Shown here: positions 17,245-27,057 of the stretch, in pieces | How positions within the stretch are numbered: position 1 is the first letter of the stretch | Layout of the letters: every line of letters begins with the position of its first letter | Source of the DNA: Metabacillus sp. B2-18 | GTDB lineage: Bacteria; Bacillota; Bacilli; Bacillales; Bacillaceae | DNA length: 64,000 bases | Direction of reading: 5' to 3' | Assembly (NCBI RefSeq): GCF_021117275.1 | Contig: NZ_CP088246.1 | Location: 1 to 64,000 of the forward strand | Position numbers and translations under genes: made by a program | The notes under the pieces: generated by a model | The model's database searches: none | What the model saw: the letters and a program-made list of their open reading frames with translations, nothing else | What the model was told of the DNA's origin: nothing

Positions 17245-19208
17245 AATTATATAAATTTACTAATTCGACCAAATCTCCACGATATGAGCAACTAGTACAA
17301 GAACTAAATGGATATTGGAAAAATGATCTATGGAATGCCATCGATTGCCCTTTCTACACTAAAGACACTAATTTAGGAAAACAAAGGCTTAAATTCGACG
17401 AGACTTTAAGTTCAGGAATAAACCATGAATTGAAATATTATTTCTTTAGACAGTTGACTGATTCGATTTTAAAAATGACAACAATATGGAGCAGTGCTAG
17501 TGCAATCAATAAATTACAAACTTTTATTTTAAGGTTTTATCCAAATATTTTTTCTTTTATAGAAATTCCTCATGAGAAGTTTTCAATTCACTATAAGACT
17601 TATCTTTTAGAACTTGGTATAAGCAATTTAACTATTAAAGGATACCTCCAATTATATAATCGGATTAGTTCTTTTTACTTTGAATGGTATGACGAACGTA
17701 TCGAAACAGAAAAAGATATTTGGGATGTTAGAAAACTAGGTATTGACTACAACAATAGTAAATGTGGTTATACCTTAAATTTCACTTTTATACCAAGCCC
17801 TTATCGAGCTTTGGTAAAAAGATATTTCGAAAAACGTGTCCTAATGCAAGAAAGTTTAAGCTGGGGTACTGCCATACAAAACATAGCAAAACTTCAAGAG
17901 TTCTTTAAATATATTTACTGCAAGTACCCAGATTGGAAAGGCTTAACCTCTTTAAGTAGAAGTGATATAGAAGGATTTATATATTATTTAAGAACTTCTC
18001 CTATGGGAGGGAATAGTGTTCATAAAGGACAAGCCCCTTCGGATAACCACGTTCATCGGTCATTATCTGTAATAGAATTGTTTATTTTATATATTCAAAG
18101 ATATGAATGGGCTGAAGCCCCAATTAAATCTGCAGGAAATTTAATCGTTCCTGAAGACAAACCTAAACTACCACCTAAAGCTTCTAATGAAATAAAATAT
18201 ATATCTGATTTCGTTTGGAATCAAATCCTGAACCATATAGGAAAACTACCAAAAGAAATTATCCCGATTGTGATTTTATTAGAGGCAACAGGATTTAGAA
18301 TTTCAGATGTGTGTACTTTGAAAATAGATTGTTTGATTCAAAGAGAAGATGGTTGGTGGATTATTGGAGACCAACGTAAAGTTAAAAATAAAGACCATAG
18401 AGTGCCAATTTCGGAAGAAATAGCAATGGTTGTGATTTCTCAACAAAAATTGACTAGAGAAAAAACAACCATTGAAACAAACCCCTTTAATTATTTGTTT
18501 CCTACCTATTATGGGCCGAGAAAAGGTCAGCCTATTTCAAGGGACAATGTAGTAAACAATTTAAACAAACTAGCTATGGAAAATAAAATAATCGACGAAA
18601 AGAGAGATACCTATCGATTTAAAGCACATGCGTTTAGACACCGTTATGGAGTCAATCTTATCAATAACGGTATGACCATTTTGCATGTACAAAAACTTAT
18701 GGCTCATGCGAGCCCTGAAATGACATTGGTATATGCCAAGATTCATGATAAAACTCTTCGAAAAGAATGGGAAAAAGCCACAAGCAGTGGAGCTATAAGA
18801 TTAAATCAAGGCGGTAAAATAATCGCCACTAGTATAGAGCAACAAGCAGACGAAAACGGATTAGAGTTGGAATGGATACGTCACAACTTAGATTCTATTC
18901 GATTAGATCATGGTTTTTGTATTAAAAGCCCTAAGAACAATTGTGATTTTTTAGAACAAACTTTAGAACCACCATGCATTAAAAATAACTGCCGAAGTTT
19001 TCATGTAGACCAAACATTTTTGAATTTCTACAACGAACAAATTACTAAAATGGAATCTGATATACAGATATATCAGAAATCTGGAAGAATTCGTTCAATC
19101 GAGATAATTCAACCTAAACTAAAAAAGTATAAAGAAATTAGAGACGGAATCATTAAAAACGGTGGAATATATGGACAGCAAAAATTAAGAAGAGAATCCA
19201 GAAATTAA
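17241..19208 (+). CDS. tnpB: Tn554-type transposase B, tyrosine recombinase
   Basis: A 655-residue protein, close to Tn554 TnpB (630). The N-terminal half is a long core-binding region. The catalytic domain lies at about residues 340-520 with ATGFRISDVCTLK, HAFRHRYGVNLI, LMAHASPEMT and the Tyr in LVYAKIHDKT. The C-terminal 130 residues carry cysteines (ESPKNNCDFL-like region and PPCIKNNCRSFH) typical for this family and absent from TnpA. It overlaps tnpA by 4 bases and is 21 bases from tnpC, so this is one operon. Confidence 0.9.
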   Translation: MKLYKFTNSTKSPRYEQLVQELNGYWKNDLWNAIDCPFYTKDTNLGKQRLKFDETLSSGINHELKYYFFRQLTDSILKMTTIWSSASAINKLQTFILRFYPNIFSFIEIPHEKFSIHYKTYLLELGISNLTIKGYLQLYNRISSFYFEWYDERIETEKDIWDVRKLGIDYNNSKCGYTLNFTFIPSPYRALVKRYFEKRVLMQESLSWGTAIQNIAKLQEFFKYIYCKYPDWKGLTSLSRSDIEGFIYYLRTSPMGGNSVHKGQAPSDNHVHRSLSVIELFILYIQRYEWAEAPIKSAGNLIVPEDKPKLPPKASNEIKYISDFVWNQILNHIGKLPKEIIPIVILLEATGFRISDVCTLKIDCLIQREDGWWIIGDQRKVKNKDHRVPISEEIAMVVISQQKLTREKTTIETNPFNYLFPTYYGPRKGQPISRDNVVNNLNKLAMENKIIDEKRDTYRFKAHAFRHRYGVNLINNGMTILHVQKLMAHASPEMTLVYAKIHDKTLRKEWEKATSSGAIRLNQGGKIIATSIEQQADENGLELEWIRHNLDSIRLDHGFCIKSPKNNCDFLEQTLEPPCIKNNCRSFHVDQTFLNFYNEQITKMESDIQIYQKSGRIRSIEIIQPKLKKYKEIRDGIIKNGGIYGQQKLRRESRN

Positions 19209-19229
19209 TATAAAGGTGTGTAAAACAAA

Positions 19230-19616
19230 GTGGCTAATAAGAATCCTAATACTGGTCCCCTATTAAGAAGCATAGAAGATAAAAAGAATATAACATTTCA
19301 AAAGGTAGAAAAAACACTTAAAAAAATGATAAAACAACAGAAAAAGATTAACTTCAACTCTGTAGCAGAAGAATCTGGAGTTTCTAAATCATTTCTTTAT
19401 AAGTACATTGAAATTAGATCTCGTATTGAAACTTTAAGGAAGCAAGAAGAAGGATTAGAATCACCCATGAAAGTTAAACGGGATATGACAGAAAAATCAA
19501 AAGATGTCATAATTGCATCACTTCGGAAGAGAAATAAGAATTTGGAGGAAGAAAACAGGAAATTGAAAGAACAACTTAAAGTTGTATGGGCAACAATTTA
19601 TAAAGAAATCAAGTAA
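19230..19616 (+). CDS. tnpC: Tn554-type transposition regulator C
   Basis: A 128-residue basic protein starting at GTG 19230 behind AAAGGTG. It has a short HTH-like segment, FNSVAEESGVSKSFLYKYIE, followed by a basic region and a C-terminal coiled coil ending in a repeat of Glu/Lys/Leu (NLEEENRKLKEQLK). Size and layout match TnpC of Tn554 (125), which affects transposition frequency and orientation. It is the last gene of tnpABC, and a terminator follows. Confidence 0.85.
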   Translation: MANKNPNTGPLLRSIEDKKNITFQKVEKTLKKMIKQQKKINFNSVAEESGVSKSFLYKYIEIRSRIETLRKQEEGLESPMKVKRDMTEKSKDVIIASLRKRNKNLEEENRKLKEQLKVVWATIYKEIK

Positions 19617-19651
19617 GATGATAGTCTAACTTTAAAGTCATGTATTCAATG

Positions 19652-19681
19652 AATGAGGTTCGGTAGAACCTCATTTTTTAA
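19652..19681 (+). terminator. Terminator of the tnpABC operon
   Basis: AATGAGGTTC and GAACCTCATT pair around GGTA, then six T residues. Confidence 0.85.
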
Positions 19682-19821
19682 CAACTTACTGTAGATAATG
19701 TACTGATTGAAGAAGATCAATTAGAATGAAATTGGTATTGTGAAGAGTTACACTTAAACTAAAGGAGCAGGTTAGTTGAATAAGAAATGGTAAAATTACA
19801 GTAACAAATTGAGGTGTAGAT

Positions 19822-20463
19822 ATGTTTTTAAATGACTATATGAATGAAAATTTTCCTAACTTAAATCTTAAACCACCCTTGTTTTATAACTGGGAAATCG
19901 GCATACGATTCGAGTTAGGGGAAGAGCGGGATAGAGAATATCATTACGGAAATAATCCTTATGTGCAGGGGGTTTATAAGAGGGCTGTTACGTTGTTTGA
20001 ATCATTGCATTCACAAGACGAGGAAGTTTTTGTAGTAGTTGATGTGAATGATTTTGGAGATGGAAAAAGCTATAAGCAGAAAGGGAGGATTTTTGCTCCT
20101 TATATCTATGAAAAATCAGTCTTATATAAAATAAAGCATACAGAAATTCCTTATATTTTCCCAGAAGATGATGAAGACGGAAAATATAGAACACATAGGT
20201 TTACCCTTGAATGTAAAGTATCTGATATGAAATACACTCCATTGTTAAAAGCAGTATGCAATCAGGATTTAGAAATCAAACCAAGTATTTTTCATAGGAT
20301 ATATTTTTTAAATATCAAAAGGAAAACCATTTTTCATGTGTACGATGATAGAGGATGTGATGTGCTTGCTACCTCATCTGAATCAATACGAGACATTTAT
20401 AATGCATACAATGATTGGATATTGGATTACGACAAAGACGAAATAGATAAAGTATTTAAATAA
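19822..20463 (+). CDS. DUF3885 domain-containing protein
   Basis: A 213-residue soluble protein with ATG 19822 behind GAGGTG. The N-terminus PPLFYNWEIGIRFELG and the C-terminus VYDDRGCDVLATSSESIRD, then YNDWILDYDKDEID, are hallmarks of the DUF3885 family, common in Bacillus and often near polymorphic toxins. The function is unknown. It stands alone with the dispersed terminator-like repeat downstream. Confidence 0.85.
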   Translation: MFLNDYMNENFPNLNLKPPLFYNWEIGIRFELGEERDREYHYGNNPYVQGVYKRAVTLFESLHSQDEEVFVVVDVNDFGDGKSYKQKGRIFAPYIYEKSVLYKIKHTEIPYIFPEDDEDGKYRTHRFTLECKVSDMKYTPLLKAVCNQDLEIKPSIFHRIYFLNIKRKTIFHVYDDRGCDVLATSSESIRDIYNAYNDWILDYDKDEIDKVFK

Positions 20464-20506
20464 AAAATGTCCTTGTTGAACTAACGGGTGCTTTAGTCTA
20501 AAATCA

Positions 20507-20557
20507 ATCTTCAGCAATCAAAAGCGCGATTCTTTAATAAGAAGGATCGATTTTTCT
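20507..20557 (+). repeat. Dispersed terminator-like repeat, copy 1
   Basis: ATCTTCAGCAATCAAAAGCG, then a CGAT/GATCG hairpin and a T-run. Confidence 0.6.
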
Positions 20558-20728
20558 TTACCAAATATAGATGGGATAGTGGAAGTAAGAGTAGAAAGGA
20601 GAATCCTCCATCATGCATAGTCGATTAAAACTGAACCAACGACTCACAATCTCGTTATAGTAAAGAGATAGATTCACTCTTTGAGGGAGTAAGAAAATAT
20701 GCTTATTGTCGGTTCTTTATCTTTATTT

Positions 20729-20917
20729 TTATATATTTTTTTTCAAATTTAATTTTTTAGAAAATTTCAAACAGCCAATTCCAATTGCTAATATAAATAT
20801 TGATCGTATAAGAGTATATGGAGCGAAAAGTACTAAGCTAGCTAAACAAAAATAAAGAGCCCACAATGTAATAATCCAACCGCCAATTAATAGTAAGCTT
20901 CCGATTAAATCTTTCAT
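20729..20917 (-). CDS. Small two-helix membrane protein
   Basis: A 62-residue protein whose ATG at 20917 follows AAAGGAG on the minus strand. Hydrophobic segments at about residues 4-32 and 35-50 and a basic tail KFSKKLNLKKN predict a small inner-membrane protein with the tail inside. No family is recognised. It lies between the repeat and the DUF3238 fragment. Confidence 0.6.
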   Translation of the reverse strand: MKDLIGSLLLIGGWIITLWALYFCLASLVLFAPYTLIRSIFILAIGIGCLKFSKKLNLKKNI

Positions 20918-20999
20918 ACTTTAAATCTCCTTTTTATATCCTATAAGGAACTTGGTATTATATTTAGAAACCCTTTATGAATAAAGGGTTTCTAAAAAA

Positions 21000-22290
21000 T
21001 TACATAGAAAAATTAAAATAGTCTTGAGGAGCACCAGGCATCAACATACCAAAATCCCAACTTGAATCGACCCACCAACGTTCGATAGTTACATAACTTG
21101 TTGAACCTGATGCAGGGAACATGTAAAATTCATGAGCAGGTGCTTTATCATGAGAGCCTGTTATTGATAATGATGATTTAGTTAATGTAGCATTGTAGTA
21201 ATAGTTTATATTTGGATACATTGAACTAAACGGAATTCCAACATCATGATTAACTCTCCATTGCATTTTTGTTGTTGTAACAAGATCTTTTGTTAATTTT
21301 ATTCCATCAGTACTAGCCTGTTTAGTCCATGCATAAGGTGCAACACATGCTGATGTATAGCATTTATGAGATTGACCTGTTTCGGGAAAATGTGTCATAT
21401 ATGGCATCCAAAAGCCAACATTGACGTTACTTTCTGTTCTAAATTTATTCGAATAAGGATCAAATCCACTACGATTATCACCAGCTAGCCAATAAGCAGA
21501 ATATGGATCCATAACTGATTTTTGAGGTATGAAAGTTCTATATATAAATGCATATTCTTCACTTTTTGGTAAAGCTAAAGTAGATACATCATTATTTGAA
21601 TCTTTAGTTACTTTTTCGCCGAAAAAATTAGTTGTTCCTTTTAATTCATCAGAATTTTTTATCGGTATATCAACAATTTTTGTCATTACACCACGACTTT
21701 GATACAATTCCCTTTTTTGTTCTTCAGTTAAATCTAGTTTATTTTCCTTTAATTCTAGATCTATTTGATTTTTCTTTGTTTCGTCTACTTCAACTTGAGC
21801 AAGAACTTCATATCTGTATCTTTGTCCTTCTTTAACATTCTTGTCAATAAATGTTAGACCATTAGTTTCTCCTATTTTCTTTTCATCTCTATAAATTTCG
21901 TAAAATCCATCATCATCAATAATATTACTCCATTTCAATTTAACAAAATTTGTTGTTGAAAGGGTTTCAAGGTATCCTTCATTTATTTGCTGTTCTAAAA
22001 GATCAATGTCATCTTCTTGATTTAATACCCTAGTTGATTGATTATCTTTTTCTTCTTTATTTGTTTTAACTTCTATTATATCATCTAATTTGTTTTTCTT
22101 AAAAATGCCAACTTTATAGTTTTGTCCTGAATCAATATCTTTATCTACAAATTTTTCATCTTTCCCTGAATAAATCAATCCTCCATTTTTATACACTTCA
22201 TAGTGATCTGCTTCTTGATTGAATTCAAGAGTTAAAGAATCTTTTCATTTGAACTACGTTAGTCTTGCCTTTTGCATTCAAAAGTACGGT
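21000..22290 (-). pseudogene. DUF3238 domain protein, 5'-truncated and frameshifted
   Basis: The main frame (to 22196 and open a little further) has two fibronectin-III-like repeats with the pattern HYEVYKNGGLIYSG and GFYEIYRDEKKIGET, then a DUF3238 domain: FIYRTFIPQKSV, AGDNRSGFDPYSNKFRT and a C-terminal half with GSHDKAPAHEF. An upstream piece, LLNAKGKTNVVQMK, is in a different frame and joins if one A is removed from AAAA near 22240. There is no start codon with a ribosome site in either frame, so the protein is probably not made. The role of DUF3238 is unknown; such proteins are often extracellular in Bacillus. Confidence 0.7.
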
Positions 22291-22370
22291 TTATTTATCT
22301 CATTTTTTATATGTTGGAAATCATACATAATTTTTAAAGTGACAAGTAACTATTGAATCTTTAAATCGTG

Positions 22371-22425
22371 ATCTTCAACAATTAAAAGCGCTGTTATTGA
22401 ATAAGGATAGAAGCTTTTTTATTTT
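22371..22425 (+). repeat. Dispersed terminator-like repeat, copy 2
   Basis: ATCTTCAACAATTAAAAGCG, then TTGAATAAGGATAG and AAGCTTTTTT, where AAAAGC and GCTTTTTT pair. Confidence 0.65.
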
Positions 22426-22581
22426 TAGGGTCAGTTTATAGAACAATGATGAAGTAAAATTCATAAAAAAGTAGTTGTAGAATTACCTTTAGTATTTTTG
22501 AATACATTTACAGGAAAGGAAGTTGAAATTGAAATTTATGGTAAAATGATTGTGTATTATAGCATTGAGAGGATGGTAATA

Positions 22582-22974
22582 GTGCTTAAGAAATTTTCAA
22601 CAACATTATTATTAGTTTTATTACTATTAACTACTGCTTGTCAATCACAAAAAAATGTAATATATACTGCAGAAGGTGACAATTGGATAGCTAAGATAGA
22701 TGTAATGCAAACAACTGATAAGGAAATACAGAGTTTAATACTTCAACATCAAGGGGAAGATCTTGAAAACATCGATGGAAGTAAAATAAAGTATCATATT
22801 GAAACCGATACAGGTTCTTCTAGTGGTACGGGTGTATTAACAAATGGAGGAGTTTTGGAAGTAGAAGTTGGCAACTGTAGTGGGTGTGCTTTTGTTCAAG
22901 AAGATGACGAGTTTATTTTAACTGTTGAAGGGGATGAGAAAATAGAAAGTTTAACTTTAAAAATTGATAAATAA
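22582..22974 (+). CDS. Small lipoprotein, unknown function
   Basis: A 130-residue protein. GTG 22582 is chosen because GAGAGG lies about 8 bases upstream and it gives a proper signal: LKKFSTTLLLVLLLLTTAC with the lipobox LTTAC at residues 15-19. The mature part is acidic, with a GNCSGCAF segment that could form a disulphide or bind a metal, and beta-rich ends. It should be anchored to the outer face of the membrane. I recognise no family with confidence. Confidence 0.7.
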   Translation: MLKKFSTTLLLVLLLLTTACQSQKNVIYTAEGDNWIAKIDVMQTTDKEIQSLILQHQGEDLENIDGSKIKYHIETDTGSSSGTGVLTNGGVLEVEVGNCSGCAFVQEDDEFILTVEGDEKIESLTLKIDK

Positions 22975-23030
22975 ACCAAAGAAACTAGATATTTATATTT
23001 TAGATAATACACTTAGTAAGTGAAATAGCG

Positions 23031-23080
23031 ATCTTCAACAAACAAAGCGCCTTTGTTTAATAATTAGGAGGCGTTTTTGT
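23031..23080 (+). repeat. Dispersed terminator-like repeat, copy 3
   Basis: ATCTTCAACAAACAAAGCGC, then GGAGGCGTTTTTG forming a GCGCC/GAGGCG stem with a T-run. Confidence 0.6.
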
Positions 23081-23126
23081 TGTGGTATTGACCTAACAAG
23101 CGACAAAAAAACAAGAAAAGATGAAG

Positions 23127-23282
23127 TTACTTTCCTTGTTTTTCCTTCAATAACTCAAGAATTTGATGATTTAATTCAATTATGTATCCTTGATCATCTC
23201 TAGCCCGATTTAGCCTTATTAATACGAAAATAAACAATGCCATTATTAAAAGAATTAATATTAGTAGAACAATCATTAGCAT
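23127..23282 (-). CDS. Short single-span membrane protein
   Basis: A 51-residue ORF on the minus strand with GGAGG 8 bases before its ATG at 23282. Residues 1-25 (MLMIVLLILILLIMALFIFV) form one membrane span. The polar tail, RLNRARDDQGYIIELNHQILELLKEKQGK in outline, is a short amphipathic helix. It was too short for standard ORF limits but has a good start. Confidence 0.55.
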   Translation of the reverse strand: MLMIVLLILILLIMALFIFVLIRLNRARDDQGYIIELNHQILELLKEKQGK

Positions 23283-23363
23283 TAAATATAACCTCCATCC
23301 AATACAATCTTAACATGAATAGAAAATTAATAATGAACTGTTCGCGTAAATATTGAAGAAGTA

Positions 23364-23420
23364 ATCTTCAACAATAAAAGCGCTGTTCTTGTAAATGGAT
23401 AGCTACTTTTTTTATTTATT
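23364..23420 (+). repeat. Dispersed terminator-like repeat, copy 4
   Basis: ATCTTCAACAATAAAAGCGC, then TTGTAAATGGATAGC and a T-run; it runs up to the next gene start. Confidence 0.6.
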
Positions 23421-23834
23421 ATGCAAAAGAAATTTGTTGATTTAGCAATGAAAGGATTGAATATGTTGGATAATCATGAACAGTCATATCTTCTCTATCA
23501 AAAAGGTCTATTAGAATTCGAGAAAAATGAATTTCAAAATGCTCTAAATTGTTTTATTAAATCCAATCAGTTGTCTGAACACTCAAGAACATATGCAAGA
23601 ATATATGAATGTTTATTGAAATTAGGAAAAGAGTTGGAGGCAAAGCCATATATTAAAACGGCATACACTCAAAATCCTAAACAAGACAAGGTAGCTATTC
23701 AATACGCTGAATCCCTTATATTGGAAGGGAAATCAGAATTAGCAATTGATATTCTTGAAAAGATCCTAAGACGAAATAAAACTTATAATCCAGCTAGAAA
23801 ATTACTCGAACAGATAAGATATGAAATTACCTAA
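23421..23834 (+). CDS. TPR-repeat protein
   Basis: A 137-residue helical protein with about three tetratricopeptide repeats: YLLYQKGLLEFEKNEFQNAL, then SRTYARIYECLLKLGKELEA and QYAESLILEGKSELAIDIL. Such proteins bind partners rather than catalyse. Start choice is uncertain: ATG 23421 has no ribosome site, whereas ATG 23463 has AAAGG upstream and begins just before the first repeat. It lies among small accessory genes; the partner is unknown. Confidence 0.6.
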   Translation: MQKKFVDLAMKGLNMLDNHEQSYLLYQKGLLEFEKNEFQNALNCFIKSNQLSEHSRTYARIYECLLKLGKELEAKPYIKTAYTQNPKQDKVAIQYAESLILEGKSELAIDILEKILRRNKTYNPARKLLEQIRYEIT

Positions 23835-23949
23835 CTATAGAGAATCCAGGTTACCTGAGATAGAAAAAGAAGATTGTTGATTTAAATGAGCTATATAACA
23901 AATTTGAAAATTTAAGGGTGCTGATTCATAATAAGCTGAAAATTCCTCA

Positions 23950-24666
23950 ATGAAAGAAGGTGTAGCTGATTTGATTGATATACTAACGAATTTAATCCAA
24001 GATAAAACTTTGGATATTTATCCGCATTTTAAAGATTTTTGCCTTTTTAAAGAAAAGGGACTTAGGAAAGATGCCTTTAGATCGCTTAACCTTTTTATTA
24101 ATGAGGCAGAGGCCTGGCAGGCTAAACAGAAAAAGGAATTTGCTCACTGGCTTTTTAAATTGTTTGAGGAATCAGTGGATATACAGGATGTACTAGTACA
24201 TCCACTTGAGGAAAACATACTAAAACCAATTCTTGATGAGTGGTTGTATGAAAATCCAATAGACCCTCAACCATATAGATGGTACGGTTTATTCTTAAAA
24301 ACAGAAAACCATTTAAAGTACCTTGAAACGGCACTAAGAATTGGTGGAAAGAGTGAACAAAAAGTATTAATGGCAATCATTAACTATTATCTTAATTTCC
24401 TTAATTTTTCTTTTCACCACATTTCTGAGGATGCCTACCTTGGGGATATTTCAGAGGATCAAGACATTGTTTTGAAAATCGAAAACCTTTCTAAAGAAAT
24501 CACAAATCTTGATAGTAGAAAGCATGTAGCTGAAAGTGTAAACTACTACAAAAATCTGTTAAGCGATTGGATTGCTTTTAAAAATGAGGGTAAAAAAGGT
24601 TTTCTTAAATGGTGTGCAGATAATGGTAAAGAATATGGATGGACTAACTCATATTATTATGACTAG
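23950..24666 (+). CDS. Hypothetical helical protein, unknown function
   Basis: A 238-residue soluble protein, acidic and rich in aromatic residues, with a TPR-like segment PYRWYGLFLKTENHLKYLETALRIGG near residues 98-125. Its ATG overlaps the stop of a short upstream frame (ending KLKIPQ, TGA at 23951-23953) that has no start, perhaps a remnant. Proteins of this type often sit beside DUF3885 or LXG genes in Bacillus and may be orphan immunity proteins, but that is a guess from position only. Confidence 0.55.
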   Translation: MKEGVADLIDILTNLIQDKTLDIYPHFKDFCLFKEKGLRKDAFRSLNLFINEAEAWQAKQKKEFAHWLFKLFEESVDIQDVLVHPLEENILKPILDEWLYENPIDPQPYRWYGLFLKTENHLKYLETALRIGGKSEQKVLMAIINYYLNFLNFSFHHISEDAYLGDISEDQDIVLKIENLSKEITNLDSRKHVAESVNYYKNLLSDWIAFKNEGKKGFLKWCADNGKEYGWTNSYYYD

Positions 24667-24682
24667 TTAGTGATGATAATAA

Positions 24683-24735
24683 TGTTATTCAACAATATGA
24701 AGCGCAAATGTGTAATAACATTTGCGTCTTTTTAT
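24683..24735 (+). repeat. Dispersed terminator-like repeat, copy 5
   Basis: TTATTCAACAATATGAAGCG, with GAAGCGCAAATGT pairing to ACATTTGCGTC and a T-run. It is a functional-looking terminator of the preceding gene. Confidence 0.65.
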
Positions 24736-24973
24736 GTGAAATTATTTAAATTATTGAGTATTTATATACAGGAACATAGTAGCACTACTTTGACAATTTA
24801 GTTAATATTTACCTTATTTTTCCTGAATCGTTCATTTATAATGCATAAGTATGTAAACAAGTAGCTATCTGAATTGTATCTTGAAAACGTGCTTGTTTGG
24901 GTGAAAGTTAGAAAGAGCGCACAAGGATTCAATTACGATATGAATGCACGGTTGAGGAGATGAGGTGGAGAAA

Positions 24974-26545
24974 TTGAGAGTACTTGATTCACAGTCGCTA
25001 GTCGATACGATGGATCAACGATCAAATGATTACGCAAAACTACGATCACAGCTAGAAACCTTACAAAAAACGTTTCAAGTGATTGTCCAACTAGACTCAT
25101 TTGTCGGGCAAGGTGCCGATGCGATAAAAGGGTTTTATAAGGCTCATACGGAAGTCATAGATGCCTTGTTTTTATTAATAGATTGTCAAATTGCGTTTTT
25201 TGAAGGAGTAAAGCATAAATTAGTCAGTGAAAAGTTAGGTGCAGATACGGTTGTACATAGCAGCTTTTTAGAAGATGAATTAAGTAAAAGTGAAAGACAA
25301 GCGGTCGATATGGTCGATCAATATAGAAGTGAACTAAATAGCATCTTCCAAAAAATAAATGATATACTTTCCTTACAAGTATTTTCCACCTCAGACTTTC
25401 AGGCAAACATGGAAGAAGCACAAATGAATAGAGAAAAAACAATTGAAGCTGTTGAGAGGGTAGATCAAGAATTACTCAATGAATATATGTATTCCATCTA
25501 TGAACAGGACAATGTACGAGCCTTGTTTCAGGCGTTACAAGATGCCACTTCAACAGGAGTAAGAATACAACCAATTTCGTTTGATGCAGAAGCTTTTCGT
25601 ACGAGTGAAATCTATCAGCTTCAAGGAGGAGTAAAGTTTCATACGGATAACTACCTTCGGCTAAAACATAAAGAGCTTGAGAAAATTGGAATCCAAACCA
25701 ATACAAGATACGAAGCTAATGGGAATCATGATGAGTTTAATTTGGCTGAGTTCTCTGGTTATCATGATTTACTTCGTGCCAGATACGGATTTGATCCAGT
25801 AACTGGATTAGAGCTGAGATTAGATGAACGATTGAATTATGCATTGTTAAATTATATTAGGTTTGGTTCTAGACCTGCCGTGGAAGATAGAGAAAACTAT
25901 GAAACTGTTGAACTCACAAAAATTCCTCTTACAAAAGAAGAATTTGAAGCAATTCAAGAGGAACCCGTAGAAATTGTAGAGGTAATTGATGATGCAAAAG
26001 GAGAAAACTCTGGTGACTATTATGTATACGGAAATGGTTTAATCATCAGAGTATATGGGAATGTTTTTGAGAAAGTAAATAAGATACCACCGGATACACA
26101 AGGTGTTGCAAAAGGATTAGATACCTTTTTTGAAGGAACCCCTTTAGCAATACTAGAAACTGTAGTAAGTCCGAAGAATATCATTAAAAAGTTAATAAAC
26201 AACATTGTAAAAAAACAAGTAAGTAAAGGTGCTTCTAAGCTTATTGTAAAACCCATTTCAAATATGAATGAGTTTTTTGATATGGAATTTGGAAAATCAG
26301 TAAGTAACTCCTTATCTAAATCTAAAGTAAAGTACGATGGACAATCGATTTATAAGGTAGAAAAGAAAACTGATAACCAGTATCTGAAAAAGGGTTATGG
26401 AGTTTATCTTGACGCATTACACAAAGACCATTTAGAAGTAATAGATAAGACAGGGAATGTGAAGTATGTCTTGAATTTAGATGGTACTTTAAACCCTGAT
26501 AAGACTAAAAAAGCACTTGGACGAGTAGTTAAGGGATGGAAATAA
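24974..26545 (+). CDS. LXG-domain polymorphic toxin
   Basis: A 523-residue toxin. Residues 1-215 form the LXG domain, a helical module used for export by the type VII (Esx/YukE-type) system: LDSQSLVDTMDQRSNDYAKL at the start, then QGADAIKGFYKAH and long coiled helices. A middle linker (about 220-420) leads to a C-terminal toxin tip of about 90 residues with GYGVYLDALHKDHLEVIDK and YVLNLDGTLNPDKTKKAL; the HKDH resembles active sites of small RNase toxins. TTG 24974 matches the usual LXG start; GTG 24965 is an alternative. An immunity-size gene follows after 16 bases. No type VII genes are in the window. Confidence 0.85.
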   Translation: MRVLDSQSLVDTMDQRSNDYAKLRSQLETLQKTFQVIVQLDSFVGQGADAIKGFYKAHTEVIDALFLLIDCQIAFFEGVKHKLVSEKLGADTVVHSSFLEDELSKSERQAVDMVDQYRSELNSIFQKINDILSLQVFSTSDFQANMEEAQMNREKTIEAVERVDQELLNEYMYSIYEQDNVRALFQALQDATSTGVRIQPISFDAEAFRTSEIYQLQGGVKFHTDNYLRLKHKELEKIGIQTNTRYEANGNHDEFNLAEFSGYHDLLRARYGFDPVTGLELRLDERLNYALLNYIRFGSRPAVEDRENYETVELTKIPLTKEEFEAIQEEPVEIVEVIDDAKGENSGDYYVYGNGLIIRVYGNVFEKVNKIPPDTQGVAKGLDTFFEGTPLAILETVVSPKNIIKKLINNIVKKQVSKGASKLIVKPISNMNEFFDMEFGKSVSNSLSKSKVKYDGQSIYKVEKKTDNQYLKKGYGVYLDALHKDHLEVIDKTGNVKYVLNLDGTLNPDKTKKALGRVVKGWK

Positions 26546-26561
26546 GGGAGGTGGAATTAAT

Positions 26562-26867
26562 ATGGATAAAAAGTTAGAAGGAATATTAGACATATTAGTT
26601 AAACTAAATTCAAGTATTAATGTTGTAAATACAGAAGATTTAGATGAACAGTACGAGAACCTTGAAGATTTTAGAATATTAGCTAGAGATTTAGATATTA
26701 TATTAAACAACTTTGATTCATTAGATAAGAACGATGGTGATGAAATAGAGAAAATGTTATTTGAACTTCATAGAATTATAACGACGTTTGAATGGCATTT
26801 CTCAGAAATCAGTGATTTAAACACAACAATATTAAAAGTTTATAAAGACAAAATCAATAACGTCTAG
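26562..26867 (+). CDS. Likely immunity protein for the LXG toxin
   Basis: A 101-residue acidic helical protein starting at ATG 26562 behind GGGAGGTGG, 16 bases after the toxin. Size, acidity (EDLDEQYENLEDF, DKNDGDEIEKM) and position fit an immunity protein that blocks the toxin tip inside the producer. I do not recognise the family. The assignment rests on context. Confidence 0.65.
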   Translation: MDKKLEGILDILVKLNSSINVVNTEDLDEQYENLEDFRILARDLDIILNNFDSLDKNDGDEIEKMLFELHRIITTFEWHFSEISDLNTTILKVYKDKINNV

Positions 26868-26920
26868 TAATGAGTAAGCCTTATATGAGTTTTATTTTTT
26901 TAAATAGGCTTTTATTAGGA

Positions 26921-26957
26921 CATCTTCAGCAATTAAAGCGCGATTGTTGAAGATGAT
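26921..26957. repeat. Dispersed repeat, copy 6 (perfect hairpin)
   Basis: CATCTTCAGCAAT and ATTGTTGAAGATG pair around TAAAGCGCG. It belongs to the same family as the copies at 20.5-24.7 kb. Confidence 0.6.
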
Positions 26958-27011
26958 TCACTAGAAAATGATCAAAGTTTTTTATAAAAGAATAAACCGA
27001 TAAAATCCTAT

Positions 27012-27057
27012 AAGAGTATGTTTTGATCAACCTTTTTTCAAAACATACTCTTTTTAT
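27012..27057 (+). terminator. Strong terminator bordering the replication region
   Basis: AAGAGTATGTTTTG and CAAAACATACTCTT pair around ATCAACCTTTTTT, then a T-run. Confidence 0.8.

Noticed and set aside
23877..23953. Short frame ending KLKIPQ before the 23950 gene
   Set aside because: It overlaps the next start like a translationally coupled gene, but has no start codon or ribosome site; too little to call.
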